A stretch of DNA of 36,387 nucleotides from Chlorobaculum sp. 24CR (GTDB taxonomy: Bacteria; Bacteroidota; Chlorobiia; Chlorobiales; Chlorobiaceae), in NCBI RefSeq assembly GCF_004118635.1, contig NZ_SDGU01000015.1, positions 1-36,387 on the forward strand, read 5' to 3'. Below the pieces are notes generated by a model. That model searched no databases. It had not been told where the DNA came from and worked only from the letters and a program-made list of their open reading frames with translations. The translations under genes and the position numbers were made by a program. Of this stretch, positions 25,307 to 33,723 are shown piece after piece (within the stretch, counting starts at the first letter, position 1; every line of letters starts with the position of its first letter).

Positions 25307-25543
25307 ATGAAAACATATACTTATACAGAAGCACGGCAACACTTGTCGTCCGTGCTGGAGAAGGCGCGGAAAGAAGGTGAGGTCATGATTCGCCGTAAGG
25401 ATGGTCAGCTTTTTGTCTTAAGGCCAGCGAGTCGAAGCGGCTCACCGCTGGATGTTCCCGGAATCGATCTGAACATCACGACTGAAGAGCTTATTGGCAT
25501 TCAGCGAGAAATCCGTGAACGGGGGCATGAGAGCGCCTCATGA
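25307..25543 (+). CDS. Orphan Phd/YefM-type antitoxin
   Basis: A 78-residue protein beginning MKTYTYTEARQHLSSVLEKARKEGEVMIRRKDGQLFVL, the Phd/YefM DNA-binding and dimerisation fold (quoted in part: TYTEARQHLSSVLEKA). The C-terminal toxin-binding tail is present. No toxin gene (PIN, Fic or YoeB type) follows; the next 130 bp hold only a very short frame. It may be a remnant or act in trans. Confidence 0.78.
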   Translation: MKTYTYTEARQHLSSVLEKARKEGEVMIRRKDGQLFVLRPASRSGSPLDVPGIDLNITTEELIGIQREIRERGHESAS

Positions 25544-25673
25544 CAAACCCATCATCCACCCCTTGCCAATCCCCCGCCCCCCGCGAAAAGCACTTGCCGT
25601 GAAAAACCCTCTGCACTATCTTGCAGGTGATTTTTTGTGACTGTGCAAGATCGTCAACGCCTCCACCATCCCC

Positions 25674-26081
25674 ATGCCTAAAGCCACCGTCGCTGCCATC
25701 ATCCACCCCGCCGGAGATCGCCGGACGATACTCCTGACACGGCGTAACGTCAATCCTTTCAACGGGTTGTGGTGTCTGCCGGGCGGGCATGTCGAGGAGT
25801 TCGAGCCTGCTGAAACCGCCGTGCGGCGAGAGGTGAAGGAGGAGACCGGTCTCGACTTTGTGCCGGATACATTCGTCGGCTGGTTCGAGGAGATCTTCCC
25901 GGAGCACCGCTTCCACGCCGTGGCGCTTGCCTTCGCCGGAGCCGGATCGGGCGCGTTGCAGTCGCAGCCCGACGAAGTCTCCGAAATGGCGTGGTTCGCG
26001 CTCGACGATGCGCTCGCGATGCCGCTCGCTTTCACCCATAACCTTGTCCTGCAACACTATGCCCGCTCGCTCGAAAAGTAA
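25674..26081 (+). CDS. Nudix hydrolase
   Basis: A 135-residue protein with a complete Nudix box: Gly38 to Leu60, containing REVKEETGL, with Glu44, Arg52, Glu53, Glu56 and Glu57 in place. Nudix enzymes hydrolyse nucleoside diphosphates linked to another group; the substrate cannot be told here. PFNGLWCLPGGHVE precedes the box as in MutT/ADP-ribose-type members. Its 3' end overlaps the start of the BtuF-like lipoprotein gene by 23 bp, so it heads a three-gene run ending in cbiA. Confidence 0.92.
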   Translation: MPKATVAAIIHPAGDRRTILLTRRNVNPFNGLWCLPGGHVEEFEPAETAVRREVKEETGLDFVPDTFVGWFEEIFPEHRFHAVALAFAGAGSGALQSQPDEVSEMAWFALDDALAMPLAFTHNLVLQHYARSLEK

Positions 26082-26964
26082 CCGCCTGACTCCCCTCTTC
26101 ATCCTGCTCGCGCTCTGCCTGTACGCGCTCGCCGGTTGCTCGCGCCAGCCCGCGCCCGCGCCGACGACGCCGACGCCAGCCGCCGCCGAAACGCCGCAGC
26201 GCATCGTCAGCCTCGCGCCGAGCCTTACCGAAATGCTCTACGCCATCGGCGCGGGCGACCAGCTCGTCGGCAGAACCAGCGCCTGCGACTGGCCCGCCGA
26301 AGCTGAAAAGGTGCCTGTGGTCGGCTCCTTCGGACGCCCGTCGCTCGAAGTGCTCGCCTCGATGACTCCCGACCTGGTGCTCGACGTCGATCTGGCCGAC
26401 GAACAGGCGGCGAAAAAAATGGCCGAAATGCATCTGCGCCGCGAGCACATCCGCTGCCAGGATCCCGAAGAGTTGCCCCAGGCCCTCCGCAAGCTCGGCG
26501 CGCTCACCGGCCACGCCAGGCAGGCCGACAGCCTCGCCTCGGTGATCGAGCAGGGGCTGGCGAACTATCGCACAGAGGCCGCCGCGAAAACGCGCAAACC
26601 CTCGATGTACCTTGAGATATGGAACGATCCGCTCTGGACGGGCGGCAACAAAAGCTTCGTGTCGCGGCTGATCGGCTACGCGGGCGGGCGCAACATCGGC
26701 GACGCAGTCGAGAAGGAATACTTCGAGGTTTCGCCAGAATGGGTCATCCGCGAAAACCCGGAGATCATCGCCTGCATGTACATGGCCAACGAAACACCCG
26801 CCGCCGACAACCTCAAGAAACGGCCTGGATGGCAGGGCATCAGCGCCGTGCGCAACAACCGGGTCTATGACAAGTTCGACAACCGCCTCTACCTGCGCCC
26901 CGGCCCGCGCATCCTCGAAGGGATCGCCGGAATGAAAAAGCTGATCGAGAGCCATGAAAAGTAA
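26059..26964 (+). CDS. BtuF-like corrinoid-binding lipoprotein
   Basis: A 301-residue solute-binding protein with a lipoprotein signal: hydrophobic LFILLALCLYALAGC with the lipobox cysteine at residue 27, then a proline/alanine linker. The core RIVSLAPSLTEMLYAIGAGDQLVG, a VPVVGSFGRPSLEVLASMTPDLVL segment and a C-terminal lobe ending in YLRPGPRILEGIAGMKKLI are typical of BtuF/FhuD proteins (segments quoted separately). The ATG at 26059 lies inside the Nudix gene's end. It overlaps cbiA by 11 bp, which points to corrinoid as ligand. No permease is adjacent, so it may share BtuCD encoded at 10.7-13 kb. Confidence 0.85.
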   Translation: MPARSKSNRLTPLFILLALCLYALAGCSRQPAPAPTTPTPAAAETPQRIVSLAPSLTEMLYAIGAGDQLVGRTSACDWPAEAEKVPVVGSFGRPSLEVLASMTPDLVLDVDLADEQAAKKMAEMHLRREHIRCQDPEELPQALRKLGALTGHARQADSLASVIEQGLANYRTEAAAKTRKPSMYLEIWNDPLWTGGNKSFVSRLIGYAGGRNIGDAVEKEYFEVSPEWVIRENPEIIACMYMANETPAADNLKKRPGWQGISAVRNNRVYDKFDNRLYLRPGPRILEGIAGMKKLIESHEK

Positions 26965-28306
26965 CGCGACACACGAGAGCCGGGGCTTCCTCATCGCCGC
27001 GCCGTCGAGCGGCTCCGGCAAAACGACGATCACCCTCGGCCTCTTGCGCCTGTTGGCGCGGCGCGGCCTCGCCGTCCAGCCCTTCAAATGTGGGCCGGAC
27101 TACCTCGACACGATGCTCCACGCAATGGCCGCTTCGACGGGGGAAACGGCGCGACCGGGGCTGAATCTCGACACCTTCATGGCCTCGAAGCAGCACGTCC
27201 GTTCGCTCTTCGCCCGCCACGCCTCGACGGCGGAGATTTCGGTGGTCGAGGGGGTGATGGGTCTGTTCGACGGCGCCGAAAAATCGGACGGCAGCAGCGC
27301 CGAAGTCGCCGCGCTGCTTGGGCTTCCGGTCATCATGGTGATCGACGGCTCGAAAATGGCCTACTCCGCCGCGCCGATGCTCTACGGCTTCAAAAATTTC
27401 GACCCCTCGGTCAACGTCGCGGGCGTCATCTTCAACCGCGTCGGCAGCGCCTCGCACTACCGCTACCTCGAAGCCGCCGCGCATGACGCGGGCGTGGAGC
27501 CGCTCGGCTATCTGCCGCGCAACAGCGACATTACGATCAGCGAGCGCCACCTCGGCCTCAACACCTCGGCGGAGTACGACCGGCAGGGCATCATCGACGC
27601 GATGGCCGACCACATCGAAAAAACGGTGAACATCGAGCGGCTGCTCGAAGTGGCGGCAATCGAGCTGCCGGAAGTCGATGCGGTTCAGGCGACAGCGAGA
27701 CAATCGGACAAAGTAATCGCCGTGGCGCGGGACGAAGCGTTCAACTTCATCTACCAAGCCAACATAGAGGCGCTCGCGCGGTACGGCGAGGTGCGCTTCT
27801 TCAGCCCGCTGCACGATGAGAGGCTTCCCCAGGCCGACCTGCTCTACCTCGCCGGAGGCTACCCGGAGCTTCACGCCCAAGCGCTTGCGGCGAACGCCTC
27901 GATGCGCCGCGCCATCGCCGCGTGGTGCCGGAGCGGAGGCGCGACATACGCCGAGTGCGGCGGCCTGATGTACCTCGGCCAATCGCTCACGCTCGCCGAC
28001 GGCACGACCCACCCGATGTGCGGCGCGCTCGACCTCGACACCACCATGCAGGAGGCCCGCCTCACCCTCGGCTACCGCAAGGTGTATCCGGCGGGCGCGG
28101 AGGGCGTGGAGCTGCGCGGCCACGAATTCCACTACTCGCGAATTACGCGGCAGGGCGAAATCGAAACCATCGCCGAAATCCGCAACGCCCGCGACCAGCC
28201 GGTCGAAGCGAAACTCTTCCGCGTCGGCAACACCATCGCCTCTTACCTGCATCTTTACTGGGGCGAGCGCGACAACCTCGCCAACTGGTTCCCTGCGCTG
28301 AGGTAA
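26954..28306 (+). CDS. cbiA: Cobyrinate a,c-diamide synthase
   Basis: A 450-residue glutamine-dependent amidotransferase (CbiA/CobB). It amidates the a and c carboxylates of cobyrinic acid. The N-terminal ATP domain has APSSGSGKTT (residues 16-25) and FKCGPDYLD (45-53). VVEGVMGLFDG follows at 98-108. The C-terminal glutaminase domain has LAGGYPELHA and the nucleophile Cys336 in YAECGGLMYLG. Length is normal. It overlaps the lipoprotein gene by 11 bp. It is the only de novo corrin amidation gene outside the main cluster. Confidence 0.96.
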   Translation: MKSNATHESRGFLIAAPSSGSGKTTITLGLLRLLARRGLAVQPFKCGPDYLDTMLHAMAASTGETARPGLNLDTFMASKQHVRSLFARHASTAEISVVEGVMGLFDGAEKSDGSSAEVAALLGLPVIMVIDGSKMAYSAAPMLYGFKNFDPSVNVAGVIFNRVGSASHYRYLEAAAHDAGVEPLGYLPRNSDITISERHLGLNTSAEYDRQGIIDAMADHIEKTVNIERLLEVAAIELPEVDAVQATARQSDKVIAVARDEAFNFIYQANIEALARYGEVRFFSPLHDERLPQADLLYLAGGYPELHAQALAANASMRRAIAAWCRSGGATYAECGGLMYLGQSLTLADGTTHPMCGALDLDTTMQEARLTLGYRKVYPAGAEGVELRGHEFHYSRITRQGEIETIAEIRNARDQPVEAKLFRVGNTIASYLHLYWGERDNLANWFPALR

Positions 28307-28333
28307 CGATGATCGCGACCAGTATTTCCTCAC

Positions 28334-29755
28334 TCACCCGCCCAGTGCCTGAAACAGGAGAGCTGCGTCGGCAAGACGCCTGGAGCGACCGGTGAGGAGC
28401 GCCGATGAGCTCACCTCTTTTTCAAGCGAAACGTCAAGAAGTTCCAGCGTCGAGGCCGCTCCGAGCCGGTGCTTTGAGACGATGATGGCGTACTGCTCTG
28501 CGAGCAGCGTGTCGGCATCCAGCCACGCCGAGAGCTCGCGGCTGTCGGCTTCGATGGCGGCAAGCCGGTCGGCGACCTCCTTCAGCGCCTCCAGCACGGT
28601 CTGGCGATAGTTGGCTGCCGCGAGGTCGAATTCAGCGATGGCGGCTTTGTTCTCCGCATCGTGCCCGCCGTCGAAGAGCGTGTGGGCGATCGAGCCGCCA
28701 ACGCTCCAAAGCAGCGAGCCGCCGCCGAAGAGGCTCGTGAGCGTAAGCGCCTGCGAGCCGAGCGAGGCGTCGAGCGTGATCCGGGGATACGATTCGGCGA
28801 CCTTTACCCCGTACTCGGCGTTGGCCGCCCGCATCATCGCTTCCGAGGCGAGCATGTCCGGCCGCTGGCGCACCAGCTCCGACGGCACGCGCATCGGGAG
28901 CTGTTCGGGCAGCCGGAAGTCGGCGATGGAAAACGCCGGAAGCTTGCCTTGCGCCGGTTCACGTCCACACAGCAACCGGAACTGCGAGGCGGTTTCGTCC
29001 CGCTGCTGCTTCAGCGTGGCGGCTTCCGCCCGGAGCGAGGCCACTTCTCGCTGAACCCGCAGGAGTTCGTAGCGCGATGAACCGCCCAGTTGAAGACGCG
29101 CCGCTTCGATCTCCATTTTTTGCTTCAGCAGTTCGAGCCGCCGCTCCATGCTTTCCAGGCGGTCGTTGAGTTCGGCAAGCTTGATGGCCGTCGTCGTGAC
29201 AGACGAGGCGAGCGACAGCTTCGCCGCGTCGAGCTGGTGGCGTTTCTGTTCTGCGGTGGCGGCGAGCGCTTCGAGCCGCCGTTTGTTGGCTCCGGAAAGG
29301 TCAAGCGTGTAGCCCGCCGAGAGGAAGCTGTCGAACAGGTTGAAGGTGCGCTCGTCGGACTCCTGGCCCATCGCGACCAGGTTCGTCCCCTGCCGACTCG
29401 CGCCCGCCCCGGCATCGAGCTTCGGCAATCGGATTGAACCGGCCTGTGCATCCCGGCGAGCGCTGGCCGTGCGAAGGGTCGCTTTGGCCGCCTGTAGCGT
29501 CGGGCTGTTGCGCAACGCTTCGGCTACCAGCGCGTCGAGTTCGGGTGAGCCGAACGATTCCCACCACCGCTCGGCAATCGCGCCGCTTGCCGCTTGCGAC
29601 AGCTCGCCGGACGCCGGGCGGTAGTGGTTCATCACCGGCGGATCGGGGCGCTGGAAATCCGGCCCCGCCGAGCAGCCTGCGGCGGCAAGCGAGCCGGAAA
29701 GCAGCGCAATCATCCTCACGTTTCGTCTCAATCGTTGCATCATCATCATCATCAT
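28334..29755 (-). CDS. TolC-family outer-membrane efflux lipoprotein
   Basis: A 473-residue NodT/OprM-type outer-membrane factor. It has a lipoprotein signal (LLSGSLAAAGC), then GPDFQRPDPP and two repeats of long coiled-coil helices. WWESFGSPELDALVAEALRNSP and LGAASTLELLD are family segments. The start lies in a run of six ATG codons (29740-29755); the first is preceded at five bases by GGAG, which is part of the terminal repeat of MITE-like copy C. It completes the exporter encoded by the genes upstream on the same strand. Confidence 0.88.
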   Translation of the reverse strand: MMMMMMQRLRRNVRMIALLSGSLAAAGCSAGPDFQRPDPPVMNHYRPASGELSQAASGAIAERWWESFGSPELDALVAEALRNSPTLQAAKATLRTASARRDAQAGSIRLPKLDAGAGASRQGTNLVAMGQESDERTFNLFDSFLSAGYTLDLSGANKRRLEALAATAEQKRHQLDAAKLSLASSVTTTAIKLAELNDRLESMERRLELLKQKMEIEAARLQLGGSSRYELLRVQREVASLRAEAATLKQQRDETASQFRLLCGREPAQGKLPAFSIADFRLPEQLPMRVPSELVRQRPDMLASEAMMRAANAEYGVKVAESYPRITLDASLGSQALTLTSLFGGGSLLWSVGGSIAHTLFDGGHDAENKAAIAEFDLAAANYRQTVLEALKEVADRLAAIEADSRELSAWLDADTLLAEQYAIIVSKHRLGAASTLELLDVSLEKEVSSSALLTGRSRRLADAALLFQALGG

Positions 29756-29895
29756 TATTACTCCGGCAACAATAAATCGCAATCATCCCAAAAAGAAGAA
29801 GTTGGGCTAAAGCCCTGATTTATTTTGTGTTATCCATAAACCCCGGACTGAAGTCCGGGGCAATTGTTTGACGCCTTTAATGGCCGGAGCAATAA
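29755..29895 (+). repeat. MITE-like element, family 1, copy C, inside the exporter operon
   Basis: A ~141 bp element with inverted ends TTATTACTCCGGCAACAA and TTATTGCTCCGGCCATTAA (the right end read inverted). It contains GGGCTAAAGCCC (29805-29816 region) and CCCCGGACTGAAGTCCGGGG (near 29840-29860). One end encodes the last residues (YCSGH) and stop of the ABC ATPase; the other supplies the Shine-Dalgarno of the TolC gene. Confidence 0.88.
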
Positions 29896-30614
29896 TCTGC
29901 TGTTTCGTAAAGTGCTTTCCCCTCCCCCGCCTCCTCGTGGGTGCGGCCATCGCGGATGTGGTAGATTCGCTTGAAGGTGGGGATGATTTTTTCGTCGTGC
30001 GTGACGACGATGACGGCGGTTTCGTACTGGCGGGCCATGTCGTTGAGCAGCCCGATAACGCCGAGCGCGCGCTTGCTGTCGAGCGGTGCGGTCGGCTCGT
30101 CGGCAAGCACCACCGGAGGCCGGTTGACCAGCGCCCGCGCAATGGCCACGCGCTGCTGCTCGCCGCCCGAAAGCTGCGAGGGCATGGCGCGGGCGCGGTG
30201 GGCCACGTCGAGCGCTTCGAGCACCGCCAGCGCCCGCTCCCTCGACGCGCCGTTGCGCTCACCGGCCAGCATCGGCAAGAGCGCGACGTTATCGATCACG
30301 TCGAGAAACGGAATCAGGTACGGAGCCTGAAAGACAAAGCCGATCTTGTCGCGGCGCAGCGCCCGCAAATCGCCAGCGAGCCAGCGGTTGTCGTAAATCG
30401 GCGAGCCGCCGATCTTCATCACGCCTGACGACGGCTCGATGACCGCGCCGAGGCACTTGAGCAGCGTGCTCTTGCCGGAGCCGGAGGGGCCGACCAGCCC
30501 CACCACTTCGCCCGGCTCGACCGACAGATCGACCCCCTTGAGCGCATCGACGGCGGTCTGGCCGGAGCCGTACCGCTTGGTGAGTTGTTCGATTGCAATG
30601 CCTGTTCGTTCCAT
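29877..30614 (-). CDS. ABC exporter ATPase (DevA/MacB-like)
   Basis: A 245-residue ATPase: Walker A GPSGSGKST, Q-loop GFVFQAPYL, signature [14 protein letters not shown], Walker B VVLADEPTAPLD and switch VVTHD. The segment VEPGEVVGLVGPSGSG with LKCLGAVIEPSSG resembles DevA-type exporters of heterocyst glycolipid fame. It follows the permease stop by 1-2 bases. The last six codons and the stop lie in the terminal repeat of copy C, so the natural C-terminus was probably altered when the element inserted. Confidence 0.92.
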   Translation of the reverse strand: MERTGIAIEQLTKRYGSGQTAVDALKGVDLSVEPGEVVGLVGPSGSGKSTLLKCLGAVIEPSSGVMKIGGSPIYDNRWLAGDLRALRRDKIGFVFQAPYLIPFLDVIDNVALLPMLAGERNGASRERALAVLEALDVAHRARAMPSQLSGGEQQRVAIARALVNRPPVVLADEPTAPLDSKRALGVIGLLNDMARQYETAVIVVTHDEKIIPTFKRIYHIRDGRTHEEAGEGKALYETADYCSGH

Positions 30615-30615
30615 C

Positions 30616-31821
30616 CTATCCTCCTATCGCTTCAGCCGGATCGACCATCAGCGCGGCGCGAATCGCCAACAGGCTCGCCACGACGCAGATCGCCATCACC
30701 AGCAAAAAACCTCGCGCGGCGTCGCCGGGGATGAGCAGCACATATTTCGGGAAAAAGGGCGCCCAGAGCGTGGCCGCGATCTTGCCGACCACAAAGCCGA
30801 TCAGGCCGAGGCCGAGCGCCTGCTGCAAAATCATGGAGGCGATCACGCGGTTTCGGGTGCCAAGCAGCTTCAGCACGGCGATTTCGCGGATTTTGGACAT
30901 CGTCATGGTGTAGATGATGAAGGCCACGATCGCCGCGCTGACCACCGACAGAATCACCAGAAACATCGCGATCTGGCGGGCGGAGGTAGCAATCAGCTTC
31001 TCGACGAGAATCGACTGCATCTCCGCGCGGCCATACGCCTCAAGGCGAAGCCACCGTTCGATTGCCGACCCGGCCAGCTCCGGCGAAGCGCCGGGCTTGA
31101 GCCGCACCAGCACTGCATTGACCGCGCTGCTGCTTGCATCGTCGGCGTTGACGGCGTCGAGCAGCCCCGGCACGCCGGGAGGGTTGAAGGCGGGATTGCC
31201 TTCACGACGGTGGCGCTGCTGCACGATGGCGTCACTGTCCTTGAGGGACTGCGCCTGTTGCGCGTCGCGGAGCGGAATAAAGATCATCGGGTCGCCGCTG
31301 GACGAGACCATGCGCCGGGTGAGACCAACCACGCGGTAGCGGTTGCGGCGAATGGTGACGAGGTCGCCGACGTCGAGGCCACTCGACACGTCGGCAATCG
31401 CCTCGTAGTGCCCGGCGGTCATCGTGCGCCCGGCAACGAGGAAGCGCGGCTGACCGGGGTCGCTCTGCCGCCGTCCGGGCGCGACGCCGGTCACCATCGC
31501 CCGGATGCCGCGCTCGCCGTGGCGCACCTGCATGGTGAGATAGACCACGTTGGAGGCCCGCTCCACGCCGTCGATCGACAAAACGCTCCGGTACAGATCG
31601 TCCGGGATGGTCGAAGGCTCGGCCCACGGCCCGATAGTACCCTGCTGCACCACCCAGAGATCAGCGCCGCTGTTATCGAGCAGCACGTTGGCGTCATCGA
31701 CCATGCCCCGGTAAATCCCCGCCATGCTGAGCGTGACGCCGATCAACAGTCCCAGCCCCGCGGCGGTGAGGATGAAGCGCCCCCATCCGTGCAGAATATC
31801 CTTTCCTGCCAGGCTTATCAT
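30616..31821 (-). CDS. ABC exporter permease, FtsX/MacB (DevC-like)
   Basis: A 401-residue permease with one N-terminal membrane helix (LTAAGLGLLIGVTLSMAG), a large extracytoplasmic domain (about residues 45-265) and three C-terminal helices within the FtsX domain (IAMFLVILSVVSAAIVAFII; MSKIREIAVLKLLGTRNRVI; then two more). This is the MacB/DevC topology. The start overlaps the HlyD gene by four bases (ATGA). With the ATPase, adaptor and TolC protein it forms a tripartite exporter; the substrate is unknown. Confidence 0.9.
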   Translation of the reverse strand: MISLAGKDILHGWGRFILTAAGLGLLIGVTLSMAGIYRGMVDDANVLLDNSGADLWVVQQGTIGPWAEPSTIPDDLYRSVLSIDGVERASNVVYLTMQVRHGERGIRAMVTGVAPGRRQSDPGQPRFLVAGRTMTAGHYEAIADVSSGLDVGDLVTIRRNRYRVVGLTRRMVSSSGDPMIFIPLRDAQQAQSLKDSDAIVQQRHRREGNPAFNPPGVPGLLDAVNADDASSSAVNAVLVRLKPGASPELAGSAIERWLRLEAYGRAEMQSILVEKLIATSARQIAMFLVILSVVSAAIVAFIIYTMTMSKIREIAVLKLLGTRNRVIASMILQQALGLGLIGFVVGKIAATLWAPFFPKYVLLIPGDAARGFLLVMAICVVASLLAIRAALMVDPAEAIGG

Positions 31822-33014
31822 GACTTGCCTCCCGCCTGAAGATGTTTGCGGATGGTGATGCGCGTGCCGTCGCTGAGCGGAGCCATGCTGTAAACCACGA
31901 TTCGCTCGCCCCCTTCGAGACCGTCCGTGACCTGCACGAAGCCGTCGCGGCTCATGCGCCCGAGCGTGACTTCACGGAAGCGCAGCCGCGAGCCGTCAAC
32001 CAGCCAGACGCCGGTTTTTTCTTTTTGACGATGGATCGCGGCGGATGGCACGACGGGCGTTTTCGGCAACGGCTGCTGGCTGACGACGACCTCGGCCAGC
32101 TCTCCCAGCGGCGGCAAAGGGCGCGGCAGCGTGCGGAATTCGATCCTGGCCAGCAGCTCCTCGGTCACCGGATCGGCGACAGGCTCGATTCGAAGCACCG
32201 CGCCCGCCAGCGCCCCGCCGGAGCGGGAGCGCAGCGTGACCGAAGCATCGAGACCCGCAGCGAGGCCGGTCGCCTGATGCTGGTCGAAGCGCGCTGAAAC
32301 CCATATCTCCGAAGGATCGACGATCTCGATGAGCGTCTGGCCAGCCACGACGCTGCTCCCCTCTTCGGCGGCGCGAACCGTCACCAGCCCGTCCGTGGGC
32401 GCGACAAGGCGCAGGTGCTCGCGCTGTTCAAGCAACGCACGGAAGCGCGAGGCTTGCGCCGCCGACTGCTGGCGGGCCGCCTCCAGCGCCGCCTTCGCCG
32501 CCGCGCAGGCCGAGCGGGCAGTCGCCGCCTCCCGGACGTTCAGCTCCACGGTCTCCGCACTCACCGCGCCCGCCTTCAGCAGAGCTGCGTAGCGCTTCTC
32601 CTGCGCGGCGGCAAAGGTGCGCCGCGCTCGGGCTTCGTCAAGCGCCGCCCGCGCTTTGGCGACCGAACTTGCCGCCTCGCCCGCCAGCGACTGCTGCGCC
32701 AGCTCCTGCTGCTCCAGATCGACCGGATCCATTTCGCACACCACATCGCCTTGCCGAACCATATCGCCCACATCGACCAGCACTCGCGCCACCCGTCCGG
32801 GAGCGGTCGGGCCAAGCTTGTGGACGTATCGCGCCTCGACGACGCCGATGCCCTGCAACGCGGGTTGGATCGAACGGCTTTCGACCCTGGCGACCGTCAC
32901 CTCCACGGGCGACAACGGCCCGGAGCGCACAACCACAAACACGAACACGATAACGAGCGGCGCCAGCACCGCCGCCACTCCCCATACTTTTCTATCAATC
33001 TTTTTCATCATCAT
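31818..33014 (-). CDS. HlyD/DevB-type periplasmic adaptor subunit
   Basis: A 398-residue membrane-fusion protein with an N-terminal anchor (VWGVAAVLAPLVIVFVFVVV), a split lipoyl domain (GRVARVLVDVGDMVRQGDVV and LVAPTDGLVTVRAAEEGSSV), a long alanine-rich coiled-coil hairpin between them (about residues 115-210) and a beta-barrel part. It bridges the inner-membrane ABC transporter and the TolC-like protein. ATG at 33014 lies one base after the TetR stop; three ATG codons occur in a row. Confidence 0.92.
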   Translation of the reverse strand: MMMKKIDRKVWGVAAVLAPLVIVFVFVVVRSGPLSPVEVTVARVESRSIQPALQGIGVVEARYVHKLGPTAPGRVARVLVDVGDMVRQGDVVCEMDPVDLEQQELAQQSLAGEAASSVAKARAALDEARARRTFAAAQEKRYAALLKAGAVSAETVELNVREAATARSACAAAKAALEAARQQSAAQASRFRALLEQREHLRLVAPTDGLVTVRAAEEGSSVVAGQTLIEIVDPSEIWVSARFDQHQATGLAAGLDASVTLRSRSGGALAGAVLRIEPVADPVTEELLARIEFRTLPRPLPPLGELAEVVVSQQPLPKTPVVPSAAIHRQKEKTGVWLVDGSRLRFREVTLGRMSRDGFVQVTDGLEGGERIVVYSMAPLSDGTRITIRKHLQAGGKS

Positions 33015-33015
33015 C

Positions 33016-33618
33016 TCACTCTTTTGCGATTCCTTTCAGATAAAGCCTCAGCACCTTCGGCGCTTCGTCTTGCATACGGTTCTGACTCCCACTGAGCAGC
33101 GACTGCATCACCAGCCCCTGCACGAGGCCGATAAACATGCCCGACGCGGCCTGCACGTCGAGGTCGGGGTCGATACTCCCCTCGCCAATCCCCTTTTCAA
33201 GCAGTGCGCCGACCCGCTTCGCGTAGCGCTGGAGCAGCACCCTTGCCACCTTTTTGGCAGGCGTGTCCTCAGACCGCTGCAACTCGGCGAACAGCATCCG
33301 CGGCACACCGGGATGGCGCGAGACGAATCCGATGTGCGCCGTGAACATCCGCTCCAGATCGGCCACGGCAGACTCTCCGGCAACAGCCTGATCGACGGCG
33401 CTCATCAGGTTTTGCTCCACCCACTGCATCACCGCCTCCCACAGCGCCTCTTTGGACGGAAAATGCCGAAACAGCGCGCCCTGCGTCAGCCGCATCTTTT
33501 CGGCGATGGCCGCCGTCGTGATCTGTTCTGGATTCCGTTCAGATGCAAGCTGCACCACCGCCTCGATGGTCACCAGCCGCCGCTCTTCGGCAGGCAGGTT
33601 TTTCATGCCTCTTTTCAT
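33016..33618 (-). CDS. TetR/AcrR-family transcriptional regulator of the exporter operon
   Basis: A 200-residue repressor. The N-terminal HTH is ITTAAIAEKMRLTQGALFRHF with PSKEALWEAVM following (about residues 33-65, quoted as ITTAAIAEKMRL / TQGALFRHF). The C-terminal ligand domain is helical. The start at 33618 has an excellent AAGGAG seven bases upstream. It is the first gene of the operon, and the palindrome 20 bp upstream is its likely operator, so it should repress itself and the exporter until an inducer binds. Confidence 0.92.
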   Translation of the reverse strand: MKRGMKNLPAEERRLVTIEAVVQLASERNPEQITTAAIAEKMRLTQGALFRHFPSKEALWEAVMQWVEQNLMSAVDQAVAGESAVADLERMFTAHIGFVSRHPGVPRMLFAELQRSEDTPAKKVARVLLQRYAKRVGALLEKGIGEGSIDPDLDVQAASGMFIGLVQGLVMQSLLSGSQNRMQDEAPKVLRLYLKGIAKE

Positions 33619-33638
33619 GCGTTTCTCCTTTTGATAGA

Positions 33639-33664
33639 AAAGATAGTAATTGATTACTATCTTT
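33639..33664. promoter_or_regulatory. Perfect 12+12 bp palindrome, probable TetR operator
   Basis: The arm AAAGATAGTAAT is followed after two bases by its exact inverted copy. It lies 20 bp upstream of the TetR start codon in the 105 bp gap before the methyltransferase gene. Size, symmetry and position fit a TetR-family operator that would block the operon promoter. Binding is inferred. Confidence 0.82.
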
Positions 33665-33723
33665 CAAAACAAAGCAACACAATTCTCTCTCTCGATCAAC
33701 CGCACCATCCGCCGGATGCGATG

